Source: Sepioteuthis lessoniana (lineage: Eukaryota > Mollusca > Cephalopoda > Myopsida > Loliginidae). Taken from it: a stretch of DNA of 64,000 bases. How positions within the stretch are numbered: position 1 is the stretch's first letter; every line of letters begins with the position of its first letter. This document shows, piece after piece, positions 9,964 through 20,412 of this stretch. Below the pieces are notes generated by a model. It was not told the DNA's origin. It was given only the letters and a program-made list of their open reading frames with translations, and searched no databases. The DNA lies in NCBI GenBank assembly GCA_963585895.1, contig OY757904.1, positions 61,521,702-61,585,701 on the forward strand, read 5' to 3'. The translations under genes and the position numbers were made by a program.

Positions 9964-11598
9964 TGAATAAAAAGAATTTTTATGACAGTTTTTTCCTTTT
10001 TTATGTTTGCTAATATGCTATAAGTTAGGAAAAAACTCAAAAATAATATAATTTTTAATAATTTTTTATCAATCGATACTACAAATGTAACGGGAATTAA
10101 AAACTGCTGTGTGAATTACGAAAATAAAAAGAGAATTATCCTCAACCATTAATCTTTAACAATATTTGCAAAAGATTTTCATTTTAAAATGAATTTGGCT
10201 TCTACTAATATCAGAAACACAAAAAAATAATCAATCAGGATAAAAAAATGCGTTTGTTACTTACGTATCAAAAAAGAGTTAACCAACTCTAGATTGTCAC
10301 CTTTTCTTTTAAAAATAAACATGTTTGTTCGTTATTATAATAAAAGATCTATAAATACAAGAATAATTATGTATAGATGTTATGATAAAAGTTATAGTTA
10401 TAATTTCATAAATATTCAAATTACAATTTTTCTTTAATTTTACGAAAAACCAGAGAAAGAAGCCAGTACATCTAAACCGTACAAATTGAATATTTTTCCG
10501 TTCGTCAAAAGCAGACAATAGGAGTTGAAACTCCAGATGTAGTGGTTTAAATTTGAAACACCAGATATTGGATTTTTCAAGCACAACACTCAGACAGTGT
10601 TTCATCAGTTGTATAACAGTAACTCAAGAGTTCAATTCCTTTTACAAACATGTAAAATACAAATAAAAACATAAAATAAATAATTGTCAAGGAATGAATT
10701 TCAAGATCATAAGATAAAAATATTTTTATATGTCAAAAGTTTGAACTCTTTCTTACGATGTCACATTCCACGAGGACTCCTGACAAGACCAAAATAGTTC
10801 TCTCAGACGGAATTAGATGTACTAAGCAGTTTTGATTAGTCGGTTTCAGAATCCGTAAATCATTGAACTTTTATCCCTTCTAGCATGACAACAGCAAAAA
10901 ACGGTCACGGCGTCCATTTCTTCTCTTATTTAATAAATGATTCTAATGGCATGTCAAACCTTCTAGGGTTATTTATTACCTTAGAGGTTCGGGAATCAAG
11001 CTCATTTTCCATTTAAATTTCCATTTTTATTCTTCTGTTTTTTTGTTCTTTTTCTGTTTTAAATAGACCTTTTTTTAGGAGACGGACTTTTTGAATTTGA
11101 ATAATTTTTAACCATATATATATCTAAGCCCCACTGAAAAATCAGAGTGATTTTCTGTGCATAATACGACAATCAATAAGTGTAGGTGCAAAGAAGAATC
11201 CATGAGCTAAACTTATTTCTGTTAAAGCTTTTTGTGGTATGTCAATATTAAAATATGTGGCCAAATAACAGCAGAGAAAAGGGGTTTCATTACTTTTTGA
11301 TAGGATTATACTGCCAGGCGAAAATACGTGTGGGTTTTATGGAGAGTAGGCGGCGTAGTGGTTTTTGGCGGGAAAACTGAATTGGTGAATGCAAATCGTA
11401 TTTCTATGGGAAGTGTTCATTTCTCGGTAATGTTCTTTGAAAACGCACGAATCCGATTCTCCTTCCAGCTACGTGTTAAGAAGAGGAGATTTGGGGCCAT
11501 TTAGCCATATCCAATTAAAAGAAGCTTAACTCGTGATAAGAAAACCAAGGATTCCCATTCTAGACAGGGATGAAAGAATAAACAGTCCTCCCCCAAAC

Positions 11599-11600
<2 letters not shown>
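9964..11600. other. Long unassigned spacer
   Basis: AT-rich with no recognisable gene. A 45-bp shred of the SINE-A/C tail is at 10941-10985. The minus ORF at 10309-10605 (98 codons) has no domain I can name. Confidence 0.5.

Positions 11601-11667
<67 letters not shown>
11601..11667. repeat. (TA)n microsatellite
   Basis: Uninterrupted AT/TA tract of 67 bp. Confidence 0.98.
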
Positions 11668-11668
<1 letters not shown>

Positions 11669-11771
11669 CGAAAATGAAAGTTGGTGAAAATTTATTTGTT
11701 TTTTAGTTTAATTGGTTAATTCAGAAGCATATCAACTACTGATGCTGAAGTCAGATATTGGAAGTAAATAT

Positions 11772-12230
11772 TTTGTTTGGTTTGGTGTTTAATTCGGTTT
11801 TACGGCTCATCAACCTTTGTTGGTTATTTAATGCCAAATTCATATTTATACATATAAACTTCTATTTAAAAACAATTCAGTTTAACATCAGTACACAGTT
11901 TCAATGTCAAAAACAGTTCTATTTTAAATAATCCAATTTAGCAAAAGTATGCAGTTTAGTTTTATTTAACCCATATCGAGCGCTACCACTTCGGATCAGA
12001 GTAGCATCTGATAGGTTCCTATATATCGGTCAAGTAAAACTGTTTGACTTTTAAAATCAGTGAAAAAATGACTTATACTAAAGAGATTTGTTTGAAATAG
12101 AACTGTTTGATCATTCCACTTCGTGTATACAAATGACTGAGATGTTTAAATGAAATATAAGTGATACATCACAATACTTGGAAATATGTAAGTTTGTTAA
12201 CTTATGATTTATTGAATTGTTTGAAATAGA
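11772..12230 (-). mobile_element. SINE-C copy with inverted 5' part
   Basis: 11772-12000 is the 3' tail, internal repeats and mid-part on the minus strand. At about 12001 the sequence switches to the plus strand (TAGCATCTGATAGGTTCC, then TTTGTTTGAAATAGAACTGT). This is the pattern left by twin-priming 5' inversion or by two copies meeting head to head. Confidence 0.72.
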
Positions 12231-12349
12231 ATGTGTGTGTGTGTGTGTGTTTATGCGTGTATTTGTGTGTGTGTGTGTTTGTGCGTGTGTTTTCGTGTGT
12301 TTTCGTGTGTGTTCGTGTGTGTGTGGGTGCATGTGTATGTTTGTGTGTG

Positions 12350-12380
<31 letters not shown>

Positions 12381-12471
12381 GGGTATATGTGTGCGTGTTT
12401 GTGCATGTTTGTGTGTGTGCGTGTGTTTGAGTTTGTTTGTTTGAGTGTGTGTGTGTGTGTGTGTGTGTGGC
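12231..12471. repeat. Imperfect (GT)n, 240 bp
   Basis: GT-rich tract with TT, GC and GG interruptions. It creates long Cys/Val-rich (plus) and His/Thr-rich (minus) ORFs that are artefacts. Confidence 0.97.
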
Positions 12472-13203
12472 CAGAACGCAACCATATAAATAACCGGCCG
12501 AGAAAAGATTGCTTAAATACGATCTTATATTCCCCTGAGATTCTCAAGCTGCCAAGGATAAAAAGTTTATTTTAGAATGATCAATCTTTCGAACATAGTT
12601 ATTTGATAATATTATCTTGGTTTGATGCAAGGTTATGGTTCGTCATTACTGGTTCATCATTACTTCATGATAAGCTAATTCCCTAAATGTGGAGGACCTG
12701 CCAATCTTAAAAATCATCATGTGAAATCTCATTTAATTTCCAATGGCGCCTTGAGAAATATTTGTTAAGTCAATAGTAAAAGGGAGTCAAAATTATCCAA
12801 ACAGCTTTTGTTCATTTGTTTTTTATTGTAAATATTGATTTTCTCGTGACTGAACGTTCCTATAACTCTTATTGAACGTTGTATAAAAGGCAAGAAGTCA
12901 AAGATTGGATATTGCAACAACTTACTAAACAATCAAAACATTTTCATAGACTTGTTGGAGGGGGTTAGAATAGGCTGACAACATTCTCTACAGACCCCCT
13001 CCCTCCAAAAAAGGGTATGTTCGAATGTTGTATATCGGGGGATGAAGGAATAATAACACTTATCCATAATTTTTTTTTATCTCTTCTTCCTTATTACGAA
13101 ATGGTTGTGGGAAGGGAGAGAATCAAGAACTGCCAAGATTTACACCATGTTGCAATATATTCAGAGATCCTTACTTTTTTGCCCTGCCTCTACGAGGCTG
13201 GCA
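12472..13203. other. Unassigned spacer
   Basis: No known family recognised. A 69-codon ORF at 13017-13226 runs into the tandem duplication that follows. Confidence 0.5.
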
Positions 13204-13335
13204 CAGAGACGACTGAAAGCATTTAATCATCTTTGTTTCTTCTTTGTGCTACTTTCACTGGAGACAGATACAGAGCCGACTTAAAACGTTTAATCATCTT
13301 CGTTTCTTCTTCGTGCTTCTTTCACGAAACTGGTA
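13204..13335. repeat. Two-copy 66-bp tandem duplication
   Basis: CAGAGACGACTGAAAGCATT at 13204 is repeated as CAGAGCCGACTTAAAACGTT at 13270, each followed by a TTTAATCATCTT-CGTTTCTTCTT block. Diverged but clear. Confidence 0.85.
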
Positions 13336-13625
13336 CAGGTCAATTTGCTATGGAAGCTTCCGCTAGGCTCTCTTTTGTTCTTCTGGGATTATACTCGCTT
13401 TTGACATTACTGAGTCCTGGACATGTAGACTTTTCTCTACCTCTCAGCTGGAGTAGTCTAGCCCCACCCCGCCGGACCAGTGCCTGGAACGGAGTGACAT
13501 CTAATGTCTTTTCAGCCCGGCTCTCTGCAAAATACACTGGGGGTTGAAAACCTCTGTCGTTATACATACTTTCGGACGCCCACGTCCCTAGTGATTACAC
13601 TTCCTTCGGGCACACCCTCACGCAA
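13336..13625. other. Higher-GC segment with opposing 75- and 104-codon ORFs
   Basis: This segment is clearly less AT-rich than its surroundings and open on both strands (plus 13233-13547, minus 13340-13567). Neither translation carries a domain I recognise. The plus frame has a hydrophobic stretch that could mimic a signal peptide. It may be a decayed transposon part or an old exon. Confidence 0.35.
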
Positions 13626-13819
13626 TTCATGAGGTATTTCTGCTGATTACCTTAAGACAAAGAGGTATCCTGCTTCTGAAATCCACGAACTTACACGGCC
13701 TGTTAAAGATCAAATATGTAAAACGAGGTATGACACTAAACACGTGTAGAAATAACTTAAAATTCCATAGTAAATCTTTAAATGCTTTATATTTCCGTGT
13801 GAAGAGCATGTTTGTATGT

Positions 13820-13925
13820 GAAAAAAAAAAACAACAAACAAACCCAAAATTGGAAAAAAATTAAGCAAATAAACAGACAAAAAACAAAACCAAACAAAAA
13901 ACAAAAAACAAAACAAAGCAAGCAA
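13820..13925. repeat. A/C-rich low-complexity tract
   Basis: AAAC/AAACA-rich sequence on the plus strand. The minus ORF at 13710-13925 is coded by it. Confidence 0.85.
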
Positions 13926-14106
13926 ACTATCAAAACGAGCTGTTTTTGCAAATGTTGTTAAGATTTGAGTTCATTTGAAAAAAATTCTAAAGTTACTCGA
14001 CAACAAAATGATGTAATTCTTCTGAAATACTCTGTATTTTTATAAAAATCCTTGTACTTCGTAAATGAATATTGTAGATTATGATATCAATATTATCATA
14101 CCCGTT

Positions 14107-14259
14107 TTATCTCTGACAGTACTGAGTCAAGCCATACACCATAACTCCGAATAGTATAATAGCCAGATGAAGAATAAGTGGGTAGAAGTATGCGATGCAC
14201 CAATCTTTGAGGTAACGAAGGCCTGCTTTTCTAGAAAACTGTCTTCGAAATCTCAGCAT
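14107..14259 (-). CDS. Candidate 50-residue single-pass membrane protein (hypothetical)
   Basis: The minus-strand ATG at 14259 opens 50 codons to TAA at 14107; a TAA lies directly before the ATG in frame. The first 18 residues are strongly basic (MLRFRRQFSRKAGLRYLK). Residues about 20-44 form one long hydrophobic segment rich in I, L, F and Y, ending with a short polar tail (TQYCQR). This positive-inside layout is that of a small tail-anchored or N-in single-pass protein. I do not recognise the family. No neighbouring exon, TATA box or polyadenylation context confirms expression, and a chance ORF is possible in a window of this length. Confidence 0.3.
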   Translation of the reverse strand: MLRFRRQFSRKAGLRYLKDWCIAYFYPLILHLAIILFGVMVYGLTQYCQR

Positions 14260-14297
14260 TTAAATGTGCGTCAACACTGACAATTATCACCAAGGGA

Positions 14298-14320
14298 ACC
14301 ACCACCACCACCACCACTAG
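14298..14320. repeat. (ACC)n trinucleotide tract
   Basis: About seven ACC units. Confidence 0.95.
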
Positions 14321-14632
14321 TACTACAAAGCAGGCCCTATATCGCGGGTTCATGGGAAATAGGGGTGGCTTTTAGGTAATTTTTTCTCCATGCAAAGTGA
14401 TTACTTTCTGCCTACAATCAAATCCACTTAAGGTACACAATAAGATAAATATATCTTGTTAGTTGGCTTTACCTGGGTATTGGAATATTCAGCTCTTCGG
14501 GATGTAAAAAAAAAAAAAAATAGAATGAGATACATATGCAGTTCTTTTTAAGAGTTGACAGCATATCATTACATGCATATTTTCCAGAAATGAAATAACT
14601 GAATTTAGATATACAATACGGTAAGAAATCAA

Positions 14633-14684
14633 TGCACACACACACACACACACACAGAAAGAGAGAGAGAGAGAGAGAGAGAGG
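14633..14684. repeat. (CA)n(GA)n compound microsatellite
   Basis: A CA tract changes to a GA tract at about 14656. Two overlapping minus ORFs here are partly coded by it. Confidence 0.97.
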
Positions 14685-14877
14685 TAAAATAAAATAAAAG
14701 TCATACGTGTTGAATAATAGCTCACCATAGGATCGAAAGCATGAAACTCTGAGTCGTGAGCTTTTATTTAGTTTCCTCTCTTGTTTTTTTAAACTCAAGA
14801 TTTACATTCATATTGTTCTAGATTTTAAACGCATTCAGCTGTTTATTAAAATTTCTTAATGTTACATCATAGATTTA

Positions 14878-15528
14878 TTAGTTGGATTTTATGGCATATC
14901 AACCTTTGTAGGTTATTTAACGCCAAATCCATTTTTATGTAAATAATCAGTTCTATTTAAAACAAATCAGTTTAGTGTAAGTTTTAGTTTAGTGTAAGTA
15001 CAGTTTCAATGTCAGAAACAGTTCAATTTCAAATAATTCAGTTCAGCATAAGTACGTAGTTTAAATGTAAGTACAGTTTAATTGTGAAAAACATTTCTAT
15101 TTCTAGCTATTCAGTTTAGTTAAGTAGTTCTAATTCAGCTAATTAGTTTAGTGTAAGTACAGATTTTGTTTACACACAGTTAAATGTCAAAACAGTTCTA
15201 TGTTAAACAATTCAATTTTGTGTAAATACAGTTTCAATATCAAAAACAGTTCTATTTTAAATAATTCAGTTTAGCATAAGTACGCAGTATGGTTTAATTG
15301 TCAAAAACATTTCTATTTCAAGCTATTCAGTTTAATAAAAAAAATTCAGTTTAGCATAAGTATGCCGTTAATTCTATTTAACCTATAGATAGGGCCCTAT
15401 CAGGTGCTACCACGCCATACAAACAATCTGATGGTAAGGTCACAGCAATGCTAGGGCTTTGGGGAATACGGAGCACACCTTCATTGCCATTGCTCCCAGG
15501 TTCACTCTGACCCGGCGTGATGTGATTT
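14878..15528 (-). mobile_element. SINE-C with expanded internal repeats and inverted head
   Basis: Minus-strand tail (ATGGCATATCAACCTTTGTA) at 14888, then about six degenerate copies of the internal unit (AATTCAGTTTAGCATAAGTA type), then the mid-part ending CAGGTGCTACCACGCCATAC at 15415. From 15416 the head segment is in plus orientation (AAACAATCTGATGGTAAGGT, then GGGGAATACGGAGCAC). The break differs from that at 12001, so the two inverted copies are independent. Confidence 0.85.
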
Positions 15529-15657
15529 ATTATGAATGATATATTATTGTATTGTATTAATTTAGAGTGCTATTGCAATGCGAAATGATAATTATTTGAG
15601 TCTAATTAATCTTAAAGTAAAAACTACATCGTCAGTTACTTTATACATATATATTAG

Positions 15658-15920
15658 AATACCTTTAAGGGGATCGTGTATTGTGAGTTTTAAAAAAACA
15701 ACTTTTTTTGGTCATGTCTCGTCAAAAGGAACTCAGTGACAGAAAGCAGTAGCGAGGAATGTGTAAAGGTAGTGGAAGGAAAAACTACCAAAAACGGAGA
15801 AAATTACCTTTACTCATTCCTTGTTAATGTTTGCTGTCACGGTGTTTAACTTAAGAGACGTGACCAAAAAAAAGGGGTCCTTTTTAAAAACTCAAAATGT
15901 ATGGACAACTAAAGCTATTC
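15658..15920. repeat. Palindromic MITE-like hairpin, about 263 bp
   Basis: Arms 15658-15780 and 15795-15920 are reverse complements with mismatches: GAATACCTTTAAGG pairs near GAATAGCTTTAGTT, GGTCATGTCTCGTC near GGTCACGTCTCTTA, and AGGAATGTGTAAAGG near AGGAATGAGTAAAGG. Only about 15-20 bp separates the arms. It is non-coding and looks like a hairpin MITE. Confidence 0.75.
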
Positions 15921-16000
15921 AAAAATTTTGTACGAACCATGGGATTTTCACATATATATATATAGAGAGAGAGAGACAAAATGCTGTATAAAGAGATGAG

Positions 16001-16074
16001 TAGTCGCAGATAAGCACCATGCAATTAAATATATATAAAAACTAATATATATCTATTTATTATCATATCATATT

Positions 16075-16076
<2 letters not shown>
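16001..16076 (+). repeat. Fragment of repeat N outer end
   Basis: TAGTCGCAGATAAGCACCAT, then TATAAAAACTAATATAT, matches the outer end of the palindrome arm at 49845-49895. Confidence 0.55.
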
Positions 16077-16105
<29 letters not shown>

Positions 16106-16131
16106 GTATATTATGACTATGATTAAGATTT

Positions 16132-16222
16132 CCCCAGTCGGCTAGGGTTGTAGAATACACCAACTGCTTCTCTGCAGAGGGGTAAGACCCCGCCCCAAGT
16201 GTCCTAGATATGTGGTTTTATG
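16132..16222 (+). mobile_element. SINE-C head fragment
   Basis: GTCGGCTAGGGTTGTAGAAT, then CTGCTTCTCTGCAGAGGGGT, matches the first about 90 bp of SINE-C. A short (CA)n/(TA)n lies just upstream. Confidence 0.8.
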
Positions 16223-17216
16223 TTTGCTCGTGTGTGTGTGAGTCTGTGTATATGTGATTGCATCATTATAAAAGAAGATTGCCGTTCCCTGATTCTCCAT
16301 CATCGTCTGTATTTATGTTTTCTCTTCGACAATATGCTCCCACATGCTTTCAATCCATTTGTAATCGGTCAAACTTTAAGGCAAGTTTGACACACAAATT
16401 GAGTGATAACTGAGCATGTTACTCGATTCAGTACTTCGAGAAGTGTTCTATTGACTACCATATGTTATTTCAAGACATGCAAAAATTTACGGTTTTAACT
16501 GCAAATGAACTAGCCTCAAAGGGAGTGTATCTTGGTCACGTATCTCACGAGTCTTCTTGTGATTGACGTATCCAGCTTTAAAGAGAAGAACGCTGTCACA
16601 AACATTACACCTCTAACCAGGTTTCTGAACCTGAGAGTCAGACATTCTTACTTTTTTCAATTGCTATTTCAACCTTTCTTGACTTTTACAGTTCTCCCGA
16701 AAGGAGGCATATCTTTATTCTAAATGTCATTCTTCACTCAGATCTTCTCAATGTAAGTCCTTCCAAACCCAAAATATAAATTTTCAGTGATTTAAGAAGA
16801 TATAAGAAATGCAAATATATATCTATGCATTAGAAAGTTTATGAGTAGACATATTATATATACATATATATATAATTACACTTTTAGTATGATAAATTAT
16901 ATATATATATATATATATATGTCATTTGTTATACAAATAGTGCTATTTTTAATGAAACAAGTTAAGCACTAGTGTGTTTATTTATTATACTGAATACAAG
17001 TCTATCTCAGTAACTTTGATCAACGTATAACTAGATATCTTTTGAAAAAAAGGTTTGATGTCGTTTTTCTTCTTTACTAAGTTACATTATACCACCACTT
17101 GAACTCCCATTAAATTATATTTTGTTGAATTAATGCTTGCGAGATACAACCTGTTTTACCTATGCAGAGAATAATTTCATCAGTCACCAGCTTGCGTGAC
17201 AGAAGGCTTTTCTAAA
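16223..17216. other. Unassigned spacer with (TA)n tracts
   Basis: Contains TA-rich runs at 16855-16920. A 63-codon ORF at 16532-16723 shows no recognisable domain. Confidence 0.5.
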
Positions 17217-17716
17217 TGTTGTATAGCCATGAACAACTATACATACACATCTGCATGCAGAATCATAACGACGACACAATAAAGACGAGTGACACAGTTC
17301 TCTAGAAAAATATACCTCTCACTTTATTTGAAAGGATTGTGTGTGAGAGGGAGTTGGAGACCGAACAGAACTGCAACATATTGACCCCCATTCTTATGGC
17401 CATAACAGTGTTTCTTTCCTGTTCTCCTGGGCTGCTCAACCGGGGGCCTGGGGGCCCAGGCTCTCTGGGTGCTGGTTTTCTCTACCGTATCATATCTCCA
17501 ACTGGTCTGATCTCCAACTGATTGAACTTCCTGTGCACTGAGTTATATAATAGTTCAACGTCCACCTTCTTCTTGTGGACGTCACAAATCGCACTCATTC
17601 AATCCGTCCACGGTCAAGGTTATATTCTGATATTCCTCGACAAGATGCACCTGTTATTTACACAGGGGCATTTCTTATTTTGACAGCCCGGCCGGGTCGG
17701 AGGTCAATATACAACA
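17217..17716 (-). mobile_element. Solo LTR, family E, 4-bp target duplication
   Basis: Starts TGTTGTATAGCC and ends TATACAACA, so the termini are a 9-bp inverted repeat. TAAA flanks it at 17213-17216 and 17717-17720. Read on the minus strand it has a TATA box (ATTATATAACTC) followed by AATAAAG, giving the U3-R order of an LTR. Length 500 bp. Related copies lie at 36975, 42655 and 45755. Confidence 0.8.
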
Positions 17717-17734
17717 TAAAGATCACTGCACATC

Positions 17735-18230
17735 AAAACAAATGTCAGGGAAAACCTGTGTCAACATAATAGAAGACTCTGTGAAGCTGACCTATATAGC
17801 AGAATTGCTGTCAAGAAACCACTGCTGAGGAAACGAAACAATGACGAAAGGCTTCAGGAGGCCAAGACACACAATGACTGGATAAAAAGAGCTGAGAAAT
17901 AAAGTCGTTTTAACAGACGAAGCAAAGTTCGAACTCTTTGGCTCAAATAGGAGGGTCTATGTCTATATGCGGCGAAGAGTTGATAAAAGTGCTGTAACCA
18001 TTTGTATCACACCAACCGTAATGCATGGAGGAGGATCTATTACGGTATTAGGGGCTTTTGCCAATTGCAAAAATCAGAGATTTAACCCCAGGTGAAGGGC
18101 AAATTAAATCAGACCAGCTGTCACAAAATACTGCAGCATTACGTGATCCCATCTGGAACGTAGTTTATAGCTCAAGGATTTTTACTCATTCAAGATGATG
18201 ACTCAAAGCATACTAGTAAACTCTACTAGA
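17735..18230 (+). pseudogene. Tc1/mariner transposase relic (catalytic-domain part)
   Basis: Two frames give consecutive Tc1-type blocks: RIAVKKPLLRKRNNDERLQE, then after a frameshift VLTDEAKFELFGSNRRVYV, where the D of TDE is the first catalytic Asp. MHGGGSITVLGAF follows, and later LIQDDDSKHTSKLY carries the second Asp. The DNA-binding N-terminus and the terminal inverted repeats are not seen. Several stops and at least one frameshift make it non-functional. It follows directly after the solo LTR. Confidence 0.85.
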
Positions 18231-18239
18231 AAAAAACAT

Positions 18240-18484
18240 CAAAAAAAACTTTTGATTCATCCAAAGAATCCACTTTGGGCGCTATCACTGCTTCACAGAT
18301 TCTAGGCATTCTTTCCACAAAAGACTGAAAGTGGACAGAAGATATTCCCACCTTGCTTTTCTGCAAGATTTGCCAGTGATGCGCCATACGTATGGGAGTT
18401 CAATGAGGTTATATTTGCAGATAGCGTCAGCCAAGACGTCAGTTGAATTATGTGCTCTTCCTTTTTTGCTTTGAATGGCTTCAA
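18240..18484 (-). pseudogene. Tc1/mariner transposase C-terminal relic, opposite strand
   Basis: The minus strand reads VHFQSFVERMPRICEAVI near 18285-18340, the usual C-terminal helix of Tc1-like transposases, followed by LDESKV-like residues. It faces the plus-strand fragment tail to tail with only about 10 bp between them. It is either an inverted end of the same element or a second relic. Frameshifts are present. Confidence 0.55.
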
Positions 18485-18489
18485 GTATT

Positions 18490-19375
18490 GTCATTTATTG
18501 TTTGCACACTGTTAAATGTTACAACTATTTTACAAAAAGAATAATATCCAGTATTAATATATACTCCCTAGTAAAAGATTAAAAAATCTCTTTTGATCCA
18601 TAGCTGGTACCCTAATAGGCACTAATACACAAGGTTTGAGTTGACCTGACAGTAATAGTAATGAAAGCGTACTTCACTTTCTCCAAACTCCAAGAAATGC
18701 AGCTCATCATCGGCTGCAAATTAATGTCAATACCAGAATACTAAATGGTTTCAAGCATTGTTATCTAAGACTAATAATTCTATTCGACATTATTTTTGCT
18801 TGCACACTGTTAAATGCAAATATAACTCTCTAATACTAACATTTCTATTCAAGTTTCATGTTTCTTTGTTTAATAGCATATCAACATTTGTAGGTTATTT
18901 AATGCCAAATCAATCCTTCTAGAAGAACAGTAGTGGTACGGATCTCACCCATAGCTGGGAGGATAAGGGGATTCATACCTTTCCGAAGGGTATTTGTCTT
19001 AAAATGAACGTAATAGCGCTACTGGAGTTCGAACTCAGTTACTACTATTTCGCAGTTCATCGTATTAAACAATTCACCAGGAGGATACCCCCAATTTCAA
19101 TTTAACATTAATTATTTATTCATACACAGTTGAACTGTTTCAAGCATGGTGAATGATAAAATAGTTTTATTCGACCAATAGATGTGATCATAACGGGTAC
19201 TACTCCTCCGAGTCAGATTGGATCTGGGGTTCGTAGTAATAAAGGAGTAATCCGCATTCCCCAAAGCTCCAGAACTAGAGCCAGCCCGTCCTACACAGGT
19301 GTTTTGTTGGGTGGGAAGTCTTCTCCCTTCAGAGATGCAGTGGGCCTATTCTACAGAACCCAAGTGTACCATATT
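18490..19375 (-). mobile_element. SINE-C relic interrupted by SINE-A
   Basis: Decayed internal repeats (TTTCAAGCATTGTTATC, GCACACTGTTAAATG) lie at 18490-18850 and 19095-19165. The head (GCATTCCCCAAAGCTCCAGA, then GCAGTGGGCCTATTCTACAG) is at 19175-19375. A SINE-A splits it. Confidence 0.65.
18856..19092 (-). mobile_element. SINE-A
   Basis: Tail TTTCTTTGTTTAATAGCATA at left, B-box region GAGTTCGAACTCC (minus strand of 19027-19040) at right. The A-box end is decayed. Confidence 0.87.
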
Positions 19376-19901
19376 CGCAATTAACGCTATGTGCAAAATG
19401 GACATATAATGTTCATAACGATAGAATATATAAAGAACAGGAATCTCAAAAACACGTAACTACTTCTTGTTCAGGTACGAAACCTTTTTATTAACTTTGA
19501 GTTAAAGGTTTCGACCTAAGGAGGAGAGACACAATCTTCTATGCTGTCTTATTCATTTGGTCCCCAACTCGAGCGGCCCCCCATAGGGCGCAAACTCGCC
19601 TCGCGCCTGCGAGCTCCAAAATCGATCCTTCTCGTTCGGCGTCTAAAACCCGCCTCTTATTTTCTTCAAATTCTCACACAAACTTCCGCGTGCTTCCGGT
19701 GCGTGACGTCACCCGCACCTTGTCACCCAGTATCGTCTCGGACTGTTATGACATCTGAGTGACACCTCCATCCGCTCGCGCGCACCCGCGTTAACACCTG
19801 CTTCAATCTTACACCCAAACAACCCATGTGCTGAGCCGAAAGGTTCTCAGCCTAACTAAACTCAAAGGCATGAACCGAAATCCCTCAGCTATTTCATAAC
19901 A
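19376..19901 (-). mobile_element. Solo LTR, family F, one end truncated
   Basis: Aligns with 866-1430 over most of its length, including GTGACGTCACCCGCACC, GGTACGAAACCTTTTTATT and the end CATGAACCGAAATCCCTCAG. The left terminus (TGTTACATAGCC) is lost. It ends TTCATAACA at 19901. Confidence 0.8.
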
Positions 19902-19919
19902 CAAGCAGAATGTGCTATA

Positions 19920-20150
19920 TTAGTATATCATCAACATAATCATCATTATGTCACGCTGCTAGCACAGATCTACCTGGACTCTCTCTCGCTATCCATCTCT
20001 GTCGTCCATCGCTCCCCGGAGGTCTTCCATGCTACATCCTGTATCGGCACAGAGCTGTTGTTGATAGGTTCTAACTGGTCATCCTACCTTTGCTCGTTTA
20101 TGTGAAGGGCTCCACAGGACTATGTCACTGGTGAGCTCGACATTGGTCTA
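19920..20150 (-). mobile_element. RTE-like LINE, 3' end fragment
   Basis: Matches the 3' region of the LINE at 63355-63560 (GTCACGCTGCTAGCACAGAT, then GGTTCTAACTGGTC). An ATCATCATT run at its 3' end is the usual tail of this family. Confidence 0.75.
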
Positions 20151-20154
20151 TAAG

Positions 20155-20412
20155 TTGGCGCCCTTAGTCGAGGGTGACCCGAAAGTTCTCTTTTCAATAG
20201 CTACTACACCGTGGTGTAGGGGAAGGCGCTACTCCATTCACTGGATTGCTCCACTTTAGTCTTGATCCTTACCTTATTGTGCTGAGCGCTAAGCAGGGTA
20301 GAATCAAGTACAATTTTACAGTCTTTTGTATGACTCGACCTAGGATTGAACCCTTGGCTCCCAGACCATTGGCGAATACTCACCTCATTTGGCCAATTGC
20401 CGGTATAGTGGT
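20155..20412 (-). mobile_element. SINE-B
   Basis: Near full length: TAGTCGAGGGTGACCCGAAA tail at left, GGATTGCTCCACTTTA mid, and the tRNA-like head (minus GTATTCGCCAATGGTCTGGG, then GGGTTCAATCCTAGG) at right. Confidence 0.9.

Noticed and set aside
10560-10620. Minus-strand CTGATGA followed by a 6-bp stem (AACACT/AGTGTT)
   Set aside because: GAAA does not follow the stem and no stem I or III pairing is found, so it is not a hammerhead.
12217-12575. Long Cys/Val- and His/Thr-rich ORFs on both strands
   Set aside because: They are translations of the imperfect (GT)n tract; no independent coding signal.
13233-13567. 104-codon plus ORF with a hydrophobic start resembling a signal peptide
   Set aside because: It begins inside a tandem duplication, is open on both strands and matches no domain I know. 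Kept only as an unassigned segment.
866-19901. Pairing of the family F LTRs at 866 and 19376 as the two ends of one provirus
   Set aside because: The 18 kb between them contains unrelated SINEs, a Tc1 relic and another LTR, with no gag-pol traces. The left copy also has its own 4-bp duplication.
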